Source: Mrakia gelida (lineage: Eukaryota > Basidiomycota > Tremellomycetes > Cystofilobasidiales > Mrakiaceae). Taken from it: DNA of 64,000 nt. Below the pieces are notes generated by a model, which made no database searches, had not been told where the DNA came from, and worked only from the letters and a program-made list of their open reading frames with translations. A program made the position numbers and the translations under genes. Location of the stretch: contig BRON01000007.1 in NCBI GenBank assembly GCA_024345305.1, positions 1,116,001 through 1,180,000 on the forward strand, in the 5' to 3' direction. Shown piece by piece: positions 20,336 through 33,000 of the stretch (its first letter is position 1; each line of letters begins with the position of its first letter).

Positions 20336-22857
20336 ATGTCGAGGTCCTTCCTTTCCTCTTCGCTGTCTCTCTCGAGGCAGTCGATTCGAGCTGTGAGTGA
20401 AACCGACGACCTCTCGAGAAGAAGAGTAAAGAAAGACCTGACACCGACTCCCCCTTCTCCTCTTTCAATCTCCTCCCTCCTCCCCATCGAATCGTCTTAC
20501 TCGCGTCTCTCTCCCTCGGATGACTTTGGACGATTCAGCCCACTCTCCACCGAACTGTTTACTCTAACCTGAGTCAATCTACCCTTACCGGACCTGTTCC
20601 GGCAGATGGGGATGAGAAGGTAAGTCTCCAACGAGCCAACGAGGAAGGAGCCCTTCCCCAACCGTCCCCTTCTCAGAGCTCATTCCCCCCTCCCTCCTTC
20701 CCTTCTTCTCTCACGGCTCTATAGTTCATCGTCAAGCTCGATCCCAACTCGTGAGTACCCTCCCTACAATCCTTCGCCCAGCTTAAGCGAGAGAGGACGA
20801 GCTCGAAACGAAGAGAGAGAGCTGACCTTTTCACCGATCCCTCCTTCGTTCCTGTCTTCGTGGTACTCAGGTTCGACGGGTACCGATGCGACGCTCCTTC
20901 TACGGATGTTGAGGTTTCCAAGAACCTTTTGATTACCATGTACACCAACATGATCAGGATGAGGAGAATGGAGATGGCTGCCGATACGCTCTACAAGGCG
21001 AAGGAGATTCGAGGGTTCTGTCATTTGGCTATCGGTCAGGTTCGTCCCTTCTCTCTTCGCTTCCTCTCTTGGGTTCTTTGGGTGGTGGTGGTGAGGACGG
21101 TCCAGGGGTTGGGGCCGGACCGCGGAGAGTTGTGAGCTTGGAGGGAGAGGGAGGGGAGAGAAGGGAGGACGACCCGTCTCGACGAGCGCGATTTTGAAGA
21201 GCTGACCCGTCTCTCCGTTCTCTCGTCCTTGTTGCTGGCTTTTCACAGGAGGCCGTTGCCATCGGAATGGAGGCTGCTATCGACGGAGAGGATCGAATCA
21301 TCACCGCCTACCGATGCCACCCCTTCGCCGTCCTTCGAGGTGGATCCGTCACTGGTGTCCTCGCCGAGTTGATGGGTGCGTCGAACCTCCCTTCCCTTTC
21401 CCTTTCTCTTTTCTTCCTCCCTCCAGCCTTTCCAAGCTCACACACCACAAACTATCCCTTCGCTACCTCACAGGTCGACAGTCCGGAATGTCCCACGGAA
21501 AGGGAGGATCGATGCACATGTTCACTCCCTCGTTCTTTGGAGGAAACGGTATCGTCGGAGCTCAGGTCCCCGTTGGAGCTGGAATCGCGTTCGCTCAGAA
21601 GTACCTCAAGAAGAAGACTGTCACCTTCGCCATGTACGGAGATGGTGCTTCCAACCAGGGTCAGATCTTCGAGTCTTACAACATGGTGAGTCCATCCCTT
21701 CCTCTGCTTGGAGCTCAAACTGTCGAGCTGTTCCGTTCGAGCTCGCTCTTCCGCTCCGTTCGAGAGCTCGCAGGCAGATCGAGTGAGGAAACGACCGCTG
21801 ACTTGGTTGTCCTTTTTGCGGCCGTTCTCGTCGTTCGATAGGCCAAGCTCTGGAACCTCCCTTGTGTCTTCGTCTGCGAGAACAACAAGTACGGTATGGG
21901 AACCCCCGCGGAGAGGTCGTCGATGAACACCGAGTACTACAAGCGAGGTGACGTGATTGCTGGTATCCGAGTGAGTCTCAAACCCCCACCTTTCGTTCAC
22001 TTCAGCCTTCCTCCGTGCTGGGACGAGCTCAAGTCGCGTCGGAAAATAGCGCACCTCGCTCGAGCTCGAAGCTGACCACCGACGTCCTGCCTTCGCCGCC
22101 CTTCTCCTTTAGATCAACGCCATGGATGTCATCGCTTCCTACCAGGCTTCCAAGTTCGCCAAGGAGTGGACCACTTCCGACAAGGGACCCCTGCTCGCTG
22201 AGTACGTTACCTACCGATACGGAGGACACTCGTGAGTCTCTTTCTCGCTTCCCTCCGACGAACGAGCTCGAACGAAACGAGAGAGACGAGAGAGCTGACC
22301 CTCTTTGTCCATGTTTCGTAGCATGTCCGACCCCGGAACCACCTACCGAACTCGAGAGGAGATCCAGAACATGCGAGCTACCAAGGATTGCGTTGCTGGA
22401 TTGAAGAAGTACCTCATCGATGTGAGTTCGACGTCCCTTCCCCCCCTTCTCCCTCCCCTCGCTTCGTTCGTCGTCTCGAACTCCCCGCTGACCTTCCCTC
22501 CCTTCGCTTCGCCTTCGTTCCTTCGTCGCACAGTGGGAGATCCTCGACGAGGCCGGTGTCAAGACCATCGACCAGGCCGCTAAGAAGGAGATCGACGACG
22601 CTGTTATCGTTGCGAAGAACTCGCCTGAGCCTGATATCCACAAGGATCTCTGGACGGACGTTTACGTGCGTAGCAACTTAACCCTTTGCCACCCTCCCTT
22701 GCTCTCCGCTCCCTCGAGCTTACTCCTTCTCTCTTCGCTCGAACGAAACACCAAACTGACGCGTCGTCCTCCCCTCTCCCTTTCCCTCCCACAGTACAAG
22801 GGAACCGAGCCTCCGTTCATGAGGGGACGAGAGAGGGAGGAGGTTCACTACTACTAA
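20336..22857 (+). CDS. PDA1: pyruvate dehydrogenase E1 component, alpha subunit, mitochondrial
   Basis: This subunit, with E1 beta, uses thiamine diphosphate to decarboxylate pyruvate in the mitochondrial matrix and feeds acetyl-CoA to the TCA cycle. The N-terminus [19 protein letters not shown] is a typical presequence (Ser/Arg-rich, no acidic residue). The body shows [37 protein letters not shown] and the ThDP/Mg motif [16 protein letters not shown]...[10 protein letters not shown]. It also has [20 protein letters not shown], the phosphorylation-loop region with the regulated serines. At least ten exons join in phase, including a 26-nt exon (FIVKLDPN...). The protein ends EEVHYY with TAA at 22855. 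Length and motifs match the full family. Confidence 0.97.
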
Positions 22858-23798
22858 AGCTCTTTCGTTTGAGTTTTCGGGAGTGTGGGTCGTGCTGCTC
22901 GTAGGGGTGGGACTGCAACTTGTTGTTGGGTTGGGGACGAGGAGAAGGACGTCTCGGCCTGGACAGGAGAGGGAGGGGAGTAGAGTTTGAGGTTCGCTTT
23001 GGGTTTCTTTTGGTTGGTTAGTAGGTAGAGGGGGAGATCTCCGTTCTTTGATGAGGTTTTCTTCTACTTGGTTGACGAGGAGGGGAGAGGGGAGGGGTGG
23101 GAGAGATGAGCGAGCTCGAGTTGTTTCGCTCAGAACGAGACGAAAACAGCCTCGTTGAGCACGAGAGCCGGCTTCGAACGATGCTGTACGATTGGTAAGG
23201 CTTCGATATGATAGTCAAGGTCGATACGAGCTGCTTCGTCGCGAAGGAAAGACGAGGAGGACGACGAGCTCAAAACGCACGTCGACTTTCGAGCTTCGAG
23301 GTGCGTTCGTCAACGAACGGCCATGAGCTCTTCTTGAGGCTTTTTCAAGAGCTGAGCTTTATCAGGATCGATACACCAGACCTTCAGCTTACTCTCGGCC
23401 CTTTCGGTGACTCCTTCTAGAATCTTAACCCTGCGAAGAGGCTTGCTCTTTGTCGACCTCCTTCAACTCGAGCTCAACATCTCGACCTCCTTCCCTCCCT
23501 CGTTCTCCTCCTCGCCCAAGCCTGGCCCATGGTTCCTTCACGAGCTAGATCTTCTTCCGACAAAGGCAATGTATCTCCACCTGATCGGTCCCTGGAATGT
23601 TGAACGACCCTCTCCCTTCTTTCGATTCTGTTGCGATCTGAACGACCCTCTCTCAGCCTCCTCCTTCTTAGCTCTCTAGTTCCCGTCCGCTCCCTTCCTT
23701 TCGTTCCCACCCACCAACCACCATCTCCTTACACTCGCGAAACCCTTCATCTACATCCTCTCACCTAAAACACACCTCTATCACCGCTCTCAGTCACC
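22858..23798. other. intergenic region after PDA1
   Basis: This 941-bp stretch holds the PDA1 3' region and the promoter of the next small gene. Its final 300 bp are pyrimidine-rich. I see no conserved coding or RNA signature. Confidence 0.5.
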
Positions 23799-24416
23799 AT
23801 GGCGTCTAGCTCAAGCTCAAGCTCGTCCTCCTCCTCGACCTCCCACCTCGGCCGTCCCGCTTCCTCTTCGACTTCTCCTCCTCCCCCTCATCGCCGGAAC
23901 CTGTTCGAGGAGACGGTGCTCTCTTGGAAAAGGCAGAGGGACGATTACGAAGGATGGGAGATGGAGACCCGTCTCTCCTTCGTTGGTCTCTTCATCAAAA
24001 CAACCAGGACGCGCACCCTTCACCCAACCTCTTCTCCCTCCCCCGTCCCTCGGTACAACGGATCCCGCCCTTCTTGGAAGACGTGGTGTCGACCTGGTGG
24101 TGGATACGAGAAGATCATGCGGGATTTGGAGGCTTTGAGGGAGCAGCAGAGGCTGAAGAGGGAGGTGAGTTCATTTCGACGACGCTTGGGGTCTCTCTCA
24201 CTTCTTTTCGTTCGGGTTGCGACGCGACGAGCTCGTACTCTTCGTACCTCTCGCTGGAGACACCCAACCCCAAAGACAGACTTATTTGTATCCATTGTTA
24301 TCTTCTCTCTTCTGCAGAGGGCTGCTCGACAATACCAACTTCAACACGCCAAAGCCTCGAAGCAGCTCGCCGTCGACGCTGCTTCCGCTCCTGCTCTTCC
24401 TTCCCACTCCGAGTAG
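23799..24416 (+). CDS. small basic protein of unknown function
   Basis: Two exons (23799-24164 and 24318-24416) give 154 residues. The start is a poly-Ser run, then RRNLFEETVLSWKRQRDDYEGW, RPSWKTWCRPGGGYEKIM, and a charged helix (RDLEALREQQRLKRERAARQYQLQHAKASKQLAVDAA). The last part looks like a single amphipathic or coiled-coil helix. I recognise no family. The intron has GTGAGT and TGCAG borders and is in phase. Downstream, a second splice-like pair (a GTAG donor near 24413 and CCATCAG at about 24505, with CTGAC upstream) could be a 3' UTR intron or an alternative C-terminus adding a hydrophobic segment. Confidence 0.6.
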   Translation: MASSSSSSSSSSSTSHLGRPASSSTSPPPPHRRNLFEETVLSWKRQRDDYEGWEMETRLSFVGLFIKTTRTRTLHPTSSPSPVPRYNGSRPSWKTWCRPGGGYEKIMRDLEALREQQRLKREVSSFRRRLGSLSLLFVRVATRRARTLRTSRWRHPTPKTDLFVSIVIFSLLQRAARQYQLQHAKASKQLAVDAASAPALPSHSE

Positions 24417-24864
24417 AGGTAGGTCTCGCTACTCATGCTCGTTGGGATATATCGGAGCTCACACACTGACGCCCTTCTTTTCTCGTTCCGTACCTCCATC
24501 AGGCCTCTCTCGTCGGAAACCCGGTCCATCGGATCTTCGACGCGTCTCTCTTCTTTCTTCACCCTCTACTACGTAGTCATCCTCCTTCTTCTTCCTCTCT
24601 CCTCCCTCTTTCACACTATCCCCTAACCCCCTTGGCTTGATCCTTTCGATCCTCGCCACTCCCTCACGTTCGTTTCTCTTTCGCCGTCGACTGTTTCCTC
24701 TTTCTCGTCGTTTGCTTTGTTCGCTCGCTGGATCGCGCCTCTCGATGACTTTGTCTTCTCGCCAAGCTCTTAGAAGGAGAGAAAAGACATCCAGTAAGAC
24801 GATGAACAAAGCTAAGCGAGGCAAACATAGTTCTAGCTAACAATCGCGTCAACGGCGTATCAAA
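24417..24864. other. convergent 3' region
   Basis: These 448 bp lie between two converging genes. A splice-like pair within it suggests an intron in the 3' UTR of the left gene. No other feature is supported. Confidence 0.4.
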
Positions 24865-26350
24865 CTAATCTGACCCGTCCTCTGAGTACCCCTCGACCTC
24901 GTCCTCCAGCACCTCGCCCCGAACTATCAAGCCAACGGCAGATCTCGCTGGGTTGAACGTCGCGTTGCGACGTAGGGACGGGAGGAGCTCGCTCTCCTCC
25001 AACACCTCTTCGATGGAGGGAGTGCCGTCCGAGAAGTCCGTGAAGAGACAGCCTTCCACCAACCCCTCCCCGTCGACGAGCTCTCGCAAACGGTCGGCGA
25101 ACGCGAACGTCTCCCCTCTATCTGCCTCTCCCACAAGGACCGGGATGGACAGCTCTCCGTTGCCGTAGAAGTGCTCGAGTTGGGTCCAGTGCTGGAGGAA
25201 GGCGATCTGGTCCTCCGTGACGGAGAAGGTGGTTGGTGGTTGGTCTCGTCGCTGTCCGTCGAGTGAAAACCTTCCGGGGTCGAGGAACTGGAGGATTGAG
25301 GACCATCGGAAAGGGAACTTCGATCGGGCCCCTGACCAGATGTGAACGGAGTGGATAGGAAGGGAGTGAGAGACGGAGGACGGGAGGGAGTCGAACCAGA
25401 TGGGGTTGAACTCCGTCCAGATGAGTCGGAGGGCTTTGGGGAGGAGGAGGGATCGGATCCTAGGGTATGAGATGAAAGTATCCGTAATCTGAGTGAATTC
25501 AAGGAGGAAAAAATTGGTCAGTCGACGAGAAGAGGGAAGGCGGGAGGAACGAACGGCGCGTCGTCGAAGCGAGAGGGAAGAAGAAACGCACCCTGGCTGC
25601 GACGAAAACAGCTGCTTGTTTCGACTCCAGATATAGCTTCCCGCGGCGGCGATACACGATAGTAGATGCTGACTCCAAGAGTCTGAACGAGACCGTGCAT
25701 AGCGCGAGGAGGTCGGGTTGTTCGAGGAAGGACAGGATCGCGTCGACGAGCTCGATGGGGATGGATCCGAGCGAGGGAGGAGGTACAGTCCTAAGTCGAA
25801 GAGGACCCGGCTTGTGCTTCTCCTGATAGAAGAAACGTGCGTGAGCTTCAGCCCAAATATACGAGAATGAGGAGGAAGGACGACGAACCGAACTCCAAAG
25901 CCATCTACCGTCTCTTCCTCCTCTCCTCCCAAGCTGATCTGTTTCTCCTTCCCAGATCCAGTGACCTCCAAGAGGAGAGGCTCTCGATATCTCAGCCATG
26001 ACGATCTCCTGATCCTCCAGCGTCGCCCTGAGCGTCCCCACCGCCGTCCTCAGCTCGACGTTCTCGTGAGAGAGTCGAGCGACGTCAGCTTTGAGAGCTT
26101 GATTCTCCGACGCTTGTTGACCGACGAGGGAGAATAGTTGAGCGATCTGAGATGCGATGGTATGGTCTCCGTTTGCGGGTTGGGAAGGAGCCGATGATGA
26201 AGTGGGGAGGCGTGAGGAGGAAGAGGAGGCGTCGAGGGAAGGAGGGGGAGGAGCGAGCGTGGATCGGGTGTTCTGCGAGCTCCTGGTGACAATCTGGTAC
26301 GATCCGAGACGAGGAACGGCCAGGGTTCCGAAATTGAATGTCAGGTTCAT
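24865..26350 (-). CDS. F-box-like protein with N-terminal coiled coil
   Basis: The N-terminal part has a Ser/Pro-rich segment and then a leucine-heptad helix (IASQIAQLFSLVGQQASENQALKADVARLSHENVELRTAV, in part). An F-box-like motif follows (LGSIPIELVDAILSFLEQPDLLALCTVSFRLLESASTIVYR). The C-terminal half, after an intron with GTGCGT and CTCAG borders (about 25590-25503), reads ITDTFISYPRIRSLLLPKALRLIW and is an unrecognised repeat-like region ending in an acidic tail (EDEVEGYSEDGSD). An intron of about 40-150 nt near 25830-25970 is possible because that stretch reads poorly although it is open. The start ATG at 26350 is the only one in frame after a stop. It is divergent from another F-box-like gene. 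Confidence 0.65.
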
Positions 26351-26669
26351 TCTTCAGGGGCGCTGCGAGTCGCGAGGTCATAGAGACGCTCGACGAAGGA
26401 AAGGAAACGCAAGAAGGAAGGAAGGAGCGAAGCTCACCTTCTCGTTCGTCGAGTCTTTCTCTTTGTTGGAAGCCGACTTCTTGGACATTTGTAGCGATGG
26501 CTTCAGGCCAGACCTGGCAGAAGTTCGGTGTCGTCGATGGGAGGAGAGAGAAGAAAAAACTCCAGAGACTGAAAGGGTGGGCAGGGAAAAGAGCAACGAG
26601 CTCAACGAAACGAAGTTGACGTCGAACGTCGAGCATCTCCCTTCTCCTTCTTCTCCATCTTTCTTCGGT
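26351..26669. promoter_or_regulatory. divergent promoter of two F-box-like genes
   Basis: These 319 bp separate two divergent F-box-like genes. A short minus-strand frame beginning MSKKSASNKEKDSTNEK, followed by a GTGAGC donor near 26439, could be a first exon of an alternative transcript of the left gene. The visible acceptors do not keep it in frame. Confidence 0.35.
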
Positions 26670-28379
26670 ATGGCATTCCCTCCAGCTAGGTGAGACAAGA
26701 TTCTCTGAACATCGTCCCTTCTATGCACTCTAGGTCTCCAAGCTTAGAATTGACGCCTTCACTCCCCCTTCTCTTCCTTTCCTCCTCCTTCTCCCTCCCC
26801 GGCCTTCTTTTCCTCCTCAGCTTCTCGACCCTCCCAAGCGAGACTCTCGACGAGATCGCAGGTCACCTGGCCTCTCGAGATGCCTTGGATCTCTCTCCCG
26901 ACTCCATCGCCGCTCCGTATCGAAATCTTTGCTCGCTCAGACTCGTCAGCCGAAGATGCAACGTGAGCTCACTTCCTCCTCTCACACCTTCGTTCTCCCT
27001 CCTCGTTACTGATATCTCCCTCTTCTCTTCCGTAAACCCTTTTCATTCCTCAGGACGCAGCCTCTCCTCTTCTCTTCCAAAGCGTCGCTCTCAACCGATC
27101 CTTCCTCCCCTGGCGAACGAACACGAACGACACCACCGTCAGAGACTTCGCCTCTCTCCGTCAAGCTCGTCCCCATCTCCTGGCCTCCGTCGAGATCCTC
27201 CAAACCAACTTCAGCTCCAGTTACGGCGTTGGAAGCATCGAATCGGAGAGGATCCTCTTCCCTGCCCTCACCTCCATGGAACGCCTTCGAGTCGTCGAGT
27301 TCGAGCCTTACGTTTCGGGGGACGCGTTCGTCGACGCCTTGCATCCAGCCAGTCGAGTAGAAGTAGTTGGGACGCTCTGCTTCGGAGGAAGCTGCCTCCA
27401 ACTTAATGGACAGGAGCTCGGAAAGCTCGTGGACCTCTCCATCAGCCTCGACGGACACGGCCATCGCAGCCACGGCCCCAACTTCGACAACCATTCCCTC
27501 GAACTCCGTCTCCCCTCTTCCCTCCGAAGGCTCCACCTATCTTCGGATCTAGGACTTCCTTTCGTCCTCTCTCTCGCAACCTCGATCCAGGAACTCAAGT
27601 TCGTCGATATCCGAGGTCGACGTTTGGAAGCGGTCCAATTCACTCCCTTCTTCGAAACCCAAGGAGCGTTCATCACAAGCCTCCGACTCTTCGGACGAGA
27701 CGCCATGTGCGAGCTTGAGGAGGACGAAGAAGGATGGAGGACACCTCCCGATTGGAGGAACCCGGTCGCTCGTGAGGCAATCCACAATCGATTCAACCTC
27801 CTCCCCGTCCTCTCCCTCTGCCCCAACCTCACCCTCCTCAGGATCAACGACGTCAATCTTCCTCTCCTCGCTCGACTCGGCCATCCCTCGCTCAAGGTCA
27901 TCGTCCTTCGAAGGGAGGGATGCGTTGATTTTCTTCGAAGCGCCGGCTTCGAATTCGACGACATCCCAGGAAACTCGTTCGAGAAGGTCGCACTCGCGAT
28001 TCGAGACATCCAGAAGTCGGAGTTTCCCGAGTTGAGGAGGATCAGATACCTCTGCTCGAGCTGGGAGACCGTCCTTTTCGAGCAGGAGCAAGTCGACGAA
28101 GGACCTTGGGGTCTCGAAGACGTCCTCGAGAGCAAGGGACTGAAGCTCTTCGACGGGGTCGGTCAGAGGTGGAAGGACGAACTTTGGGATAGGTTTTCGG
28201 GGAGGGAGCGCTGGTGGGACGACGAAGAGGAGGAGGAGGAGGAGGAGGAGGCAGAAGATGGGGAAGACGAGGGGGGAGGAGAGGAGGACGAAGGAGAAGG
28301 GCTTGAAGACGAGGAGGATCGCGTCGAGATCGAAGGAGAGGCAGAAGTCGAAGAGGGGCAGCAGGAAGGGGAGGAGTGA
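26670..28379 (+). CDS. F-box/LRR-like protein with long acidic tail
   Basis: The model starts at the ATG at 26670 (MAFPPA). A GTGAGA intron (about 26690-26820, acceptor CTCAG) joins it to SFSTLPSETLDEIAGHLASRDAL...LRLVSRRCN, a good F-box pattern. A second intron (GTGAGC/CTCAG) ends near 27053. The body has irregular leucine-rich stretches (LVDLSISLDG, SLRRLHLSSDLGLPFVLSL, SIQELKFVDIRG, NLTLLRINDVNLPLLARLGHPSLKVIVL), as in Skp1-Cullin-F-box substrate adaptors. The last 55 residues are nearly all Glu, Asp and Gly. The alternative of no first intron and a start at about 26720 is less likely because the N-terminus would be an odd hydrophobic string. Confidence 0.7.
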
Positions 28380-28475
28380 GGTAGCTCGAGTAGTTTGATC
28401 ATCTTATGCCATCTCATTTTCGTATCGTCAAGTGGTCTTCGAAGCAAGGAACAAGAGGAAGAATGGAAACTCTGA

Positions 28476-29605
28476 CTAGACCGACGCGTCGCCATCCTGG
28501 TCGGGCTCCGACGACCTGCTCGACGAAAAAACAGGCTCAGTTAGTCGATGCTCGTTTACATAATAGTGAGGATAGCAACATACCAGAGGATGAGATTGTC
28601 CCTCAAGAGCTGCATGATCATGGTCGAGTCTCGGTACTCGTCCTCGGTGAGAAGGTCGAGATCAGCGATGGCTTGGTCGAACGCGAATTTGGCAAGATGG
28701 GAAGCCCTCCTGGCTGTAGTCGGGGAACGAGGAGGTCAGAACGGGACCAAAGGGATACAAGAAATGCTAGACGAGGCTCACGAGAAGCGAAGATGTCGTA
28801 GTAGAAGACGGCGAAGTTGAGGGCGAGACCGAGACGCGTGGGATGAGTCGAGGAGAGCTCCTGCTCCGCTTGTTTCCAGGCGAGTTGATAGGCTTCGTGA
28901 GACTGATCCGCGTAAGAGGACTCTTTGGGAGAGACCTGGACTTCACAGAGGTATCGGTAGTAGTCTCCGAGCCTGTGTGGAGTGAAGAGCAGAAGGTGAG
29001 CCAACGAAACGCGCGAAGAAAGAGAGAGGCGGACGAAGGACGAACATCTTGTTGAAGAAGACCTGATCCTCAGCCTCCTTCGATGAGTTCAAGAGATGAG
29101 CTTTGATGACCTAGAAGGACCGAAGCAACATCAGTAGTGTTCAGCGAGAAGAAGGAAGCGGAAGATGGAGCTCACCTCCGTCGCGTCCAAGCACACCTCC
29201 TCAACCTCCCTGCTGACTTTCTCTCGCGTCTCTCGACTCATCTTCATCCTCTTCGTGTTCTCCTTCTTTTCCTCCCTCTTCTCAATGAAGATTAGGATCC
29301 TCCAGGCCGCTCGTCGAGACGTGACGAGGTTCTTCAAGGCGATCGAAAAGAGGTTGCGTTCCTCGACCGTGATGTTGGAAAACGAAACGACGAGGTGTCG
29401 AGTGTGGATGACCATCTCTGGAAGGTGAGAAGGACCAGACGGGTCAGTGAGGGGACGACTCGCGAGAACTAGAAGTGCCGAACTCACCCTCGTAACGTTC
29501 AGCGTGCTCCGAAAGACGAGCGAGGTAAATCGAGCTCTCGCGCGAGAGAGGGGCCGAAGAGGTAGAGATGGAGGAGTCCGAGGAGGATGAGGAGTTGGAG
29601 GACAT
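28476..29605 (-). CDS. 14-3-3 family phosphoserine/phosphothreonine-binding adaptor, divergent
   Basis: 14-3-3 dimers bind phosphorylated partners and regulate signalling, the cell cycle and metabolism. The joined protein begins [14 protein letters not shown], then [91 protein letters not shown] and [16 protein letters not shown]. The phosphate-binding Lys, Arg and Arg-Tyr residues (in ALKNLV, SRRAAWR and YYRYL) are kept. Compared with the usual LLSVAYKNVIGARRASWR and the FYLKMKGDYHRYLAE region, it is clearly divergent, and it has a Ser-rich N-terminal extension. The C-terminus after LILW is short ([12 protein letters not shown]). The start is the ATG at 29605 with AAG before it. At least six exons are visible. 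It may be a paralogue rather than the main 14-3-3. Confidence 0.92.
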
Positions 29606-30027
29606 CTTGACGTGGTTGAAGAAGATTGGATAGTGATGGTTGGTTGATGGGAAGAGAAGAGGCACGACCTCGAGCTTTTGTAGGCGTCCATAAGGGGAAC
29701 GAGCGAACCCTCTCCCCAACCCTCTCCCCTCCCTTCGCCTTCACGCGAAACCCTCTGCCCACGCCTTCAACCCTTCGCCCTCATCCCGTTGGCTTCCAGA
29801 CATCTCCCTATCTAAGCCTGTGTCCGTCAAGCGCTAGCTCGCGAGCTCGAATTGACGCAAAGCGAGAGAAACTGACTCTCGGTGGGCGATGGTCGGGAGA
29901 GCGACGCGACGCGGTTGAGCCGAAAAAGGGTATGAAGATCGTGACTAGATATCAAAGCGAAAGGGTAAGAGTGCAAGCGAAAGTTCCGAGAGAGGTAGAG
30001 ATGGATGATGGAGGAAGACGTAACGGT
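29606..30027. other. intergenic region upstream of the 14-3-3 gene
   Basis: These 422 bp lie between the FHIP stop and the 14-3-3 start, both on the minus strand. No feature beyond a presumed promoter is seen. Confidence 0.4.
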
Positions 30028-33000
30028 CTAGGCGTAGGAAAGAGTGTCGACTCCGGACGAAAGTCGGACGACTGTGATCGCGACGAGTTCCTTGAGGCAT
30101 TCCTCGAGGATCTGAATCGCAGAACAAGAGAAGCGAAGTCAAGTTGGGTTCGCAAAATCATCGTGAAGAAGAGAGGAAAGGGAGGAAGTCACTCACGACG
30201 ACGTTGTCCAACACATGCGACAGCGAGACCTTCGTTCCCTCGCCGTCCCCTCCTCCAGCAGCAGCAACTCGACTCCGCATCTGACTCTCCTTCTCCAGCG
30301 TCTCCTCCTCGTCGTCTGCCTCCTCCTCTTCATCCGACCCCAATCCAAACTGAGCCTCCTCTCCCAGGTCCATCAGCTTCGACCTCCCAGCTCCTCCAGC
30401 CGTTCGCCTCCCGGCAGCTCCAGCAGGACTCCACATACCCTTCTGAGGCGACTCGGCGACCAGCCGCTCCACCTTCATCGCCGACGTGACCTGGTAGTGG
30501 GTCGCATGAGGTGTTGAGGTCGGCGTCGACTTGGGTCCTCCTCGACGAGGCGTGTACGGGAGGGACGACGAGTCAACCGGCGTCGAGGAGGAGGGCGTTG
30601 AGGGAGTCTTCTTGGAGGGAGAGAGGAAAGACCATTTCGACTTGGCTGGTTTGGACTTGGGGGTAGTTGGTGGTGCGAGGGAGGAGGAAGAGGTGGTGTT
30701 GGGTGCTGGAGAGGGAGGCGCGACGACGGATCGAGAGGAGGTCGATTTGGTTGGAGGACGAGGTCGAGCGAAGGGAGATGAGGAGGAGGAGGAGATGTCG
30801 GAGAAGATGGATGGATCCGAGACGTCGAGGAGGTCGGACATGGTTTCTTCGAAGAGGAGACCCTGGCGACGCTCGGAGAGGTAGTGGTCGAACTCGGGCA
30901 CGAGCAGTCGGTAGCGTTCGAGTTTGCGGACCTGGAACGAGGGAAGAAGGCGAGATCGGTGAAATGTTCGCGAGAATATATCGAGAATAGAAAGAGAGAC
31001 TCACCAGGTTCCTGAAAAGAATGTAGAGAATCGGTTGAGTTTCGGCGGAGTCGGTGAAAGGGTTGTTGAGGTTCTCAGCTCGCAACCTCTTCGGCAGACC
31101 CTTCTTCCTCTTCTCCTCCAACCCAAAGCCCACCAGCTCGTCGTCGTCGTCTTCCTGGTCTCCTGCCTCCTCGCCCTCTCCTCCCGAGGGGCTCTTCTTC
31201 CTATCCGTCGCTGCCCACGGATCGTCGTCCTCGTCTTCCTCGTGAGGGAAGACCAGCCATCCCTCGAGCGACAGATCCGCACATAACGCGATCGACGCCA
31301 ACACTCCCGTCAACGCAAGGTTCTCCTCCGGCGAGTGAACGAAGAACTTCCTCAGTCCATCGAGGAGGAGGCGAAGGAGCGGATCCGAGGGGTTGAGTTT
31401 GAAGTGTCGCGAGAGACCGTTTGACGACGAGTTGCTGGGATCGTCCGAAGCCGAGAGGAGGCCGAGTTGGAAAGAGGTGAGGGTTTGATCCGAAGAGAGA
31501 GCTGCTTGAGCGTCGTTTAGGTAGTTGTTGTAGTTGGAAGGGAGGTGATCGGGTCCTGGGAGAGGGGAAGGATCTGAAGAGTTGATCTCGGCGACGAGGG
31601 AGAGGTAGAGCTCGGTCTCGCGAGCGTGGATGGCGGAGGTCGTGGTAGGTTGAGGGAGGATCCAGTCGGGGAGAGACATTAGGGACGTGGGAGGTGGGGT
31701 GGAGGGAAGCTGAGAGGAGGAGGGTTTGGCTGGGGAAGACGCGCCTGGGTAAACGAAGACGTCCGATTCGGGCGACTCTGGCCTCGAGGTCGAGAGAGAC
31801 TCGTCTTCATCGTCCTCGGTGGAGAAGGAGAGAGGTAGAAGGTGGAAGGGGACGACGGCCGATTTGGGATCTGGAAGAACGGCGAGGAGAGCTCGAAGGC
31901 CGACCGTCGCGTGTCTGTTGAGGACGGTGTTGAGGAGCTTGAGGGACGCCGCCGAGGTCTCTGGGTGAGAGGAAGCGATGTTGTCCAGGAGGAGGTCTTT
32001 GAGACTGAACCGTCCTTGAGAAGTGAAGTACTGGGATGATTTCGATGGCTGGAGGTTCTCGAGAAGGATCATCGCCGACGACTTCCTTCGATTCGCCTTG
32101 ACCTCCTTGAGAGCTTGCTTCTTCCTTCCGAGCCCGTCCGTATGGTGCGGCATGACGACGAATCCAGCTCCAATTCCGAAGCGACCAGAGAGCTTGAGTC
32201 CGTTTCTTCCCTCGTCCGCGTCGTCGTCGGCGAGGAGGAACTTGAGCAGCTCCTCCGAGAGGGATCCGGTCGGTTCCAGAGTCGAGAGCATCACGTCGAT
32301 GTAGGAGATGACGGCGACGGCTGATCCATCGGCGTCCGAGCATTCGAGGATCGAAGGGTAGAGGATGTGCTCGACTGGAAGGAGAGAAGAAGGAAGGGTG
32401 TCAGCAGGCGAAGAGCGAACGCGTCCAGAGGAAGCTGAAGCTGCTCACGGAAAGTCGACTTCACGCAGCCGACGATAGCTCTCGACATAGCCTGACCGAC
32501 GAAGGCCTGAGCGTCGATGGAGTCTGCTCCTGGCGTGTCCGGTGCTGGAGACGACGACTTGGACGATCCTCGCTTGACGACATCCTGGATGAACTCGAGG
32601 AACTTGAGGTACGTATCGAGGTGATCTTGGAACGTCGGACTCGTCGAGAGCTCTGCTCCTCCGAACGACGAGCTTCCTGATGGAGAAGCGAGATCGTCTT
32701 CCGTTTCCTCGAGACCTGATCCTCCAAGAACCATGCCTCCGCCAGAGAGAGGATCGACCTTGGCCTCTGGTCGGACGACGAGCTTCGTTGGAAGGAGAGA
32801 GTAGACGGCTCCCAGACAAGCTCCCAGGACCTCGCAAAAGTCTCCGTCGAGCATGAATTCGGCGAGGAGGAGTTTGGTGTCGGCGAGAGGATCCTCCTGC
32901 GATGGATCTTCTCCTGGTGAGAAGGCGACGTCTGATGAGAAACGCAGAGACGGAAGAAGTTCAGCTGGAGGCTTCGACGCGCGAGACAAGGCGAAGGGAG

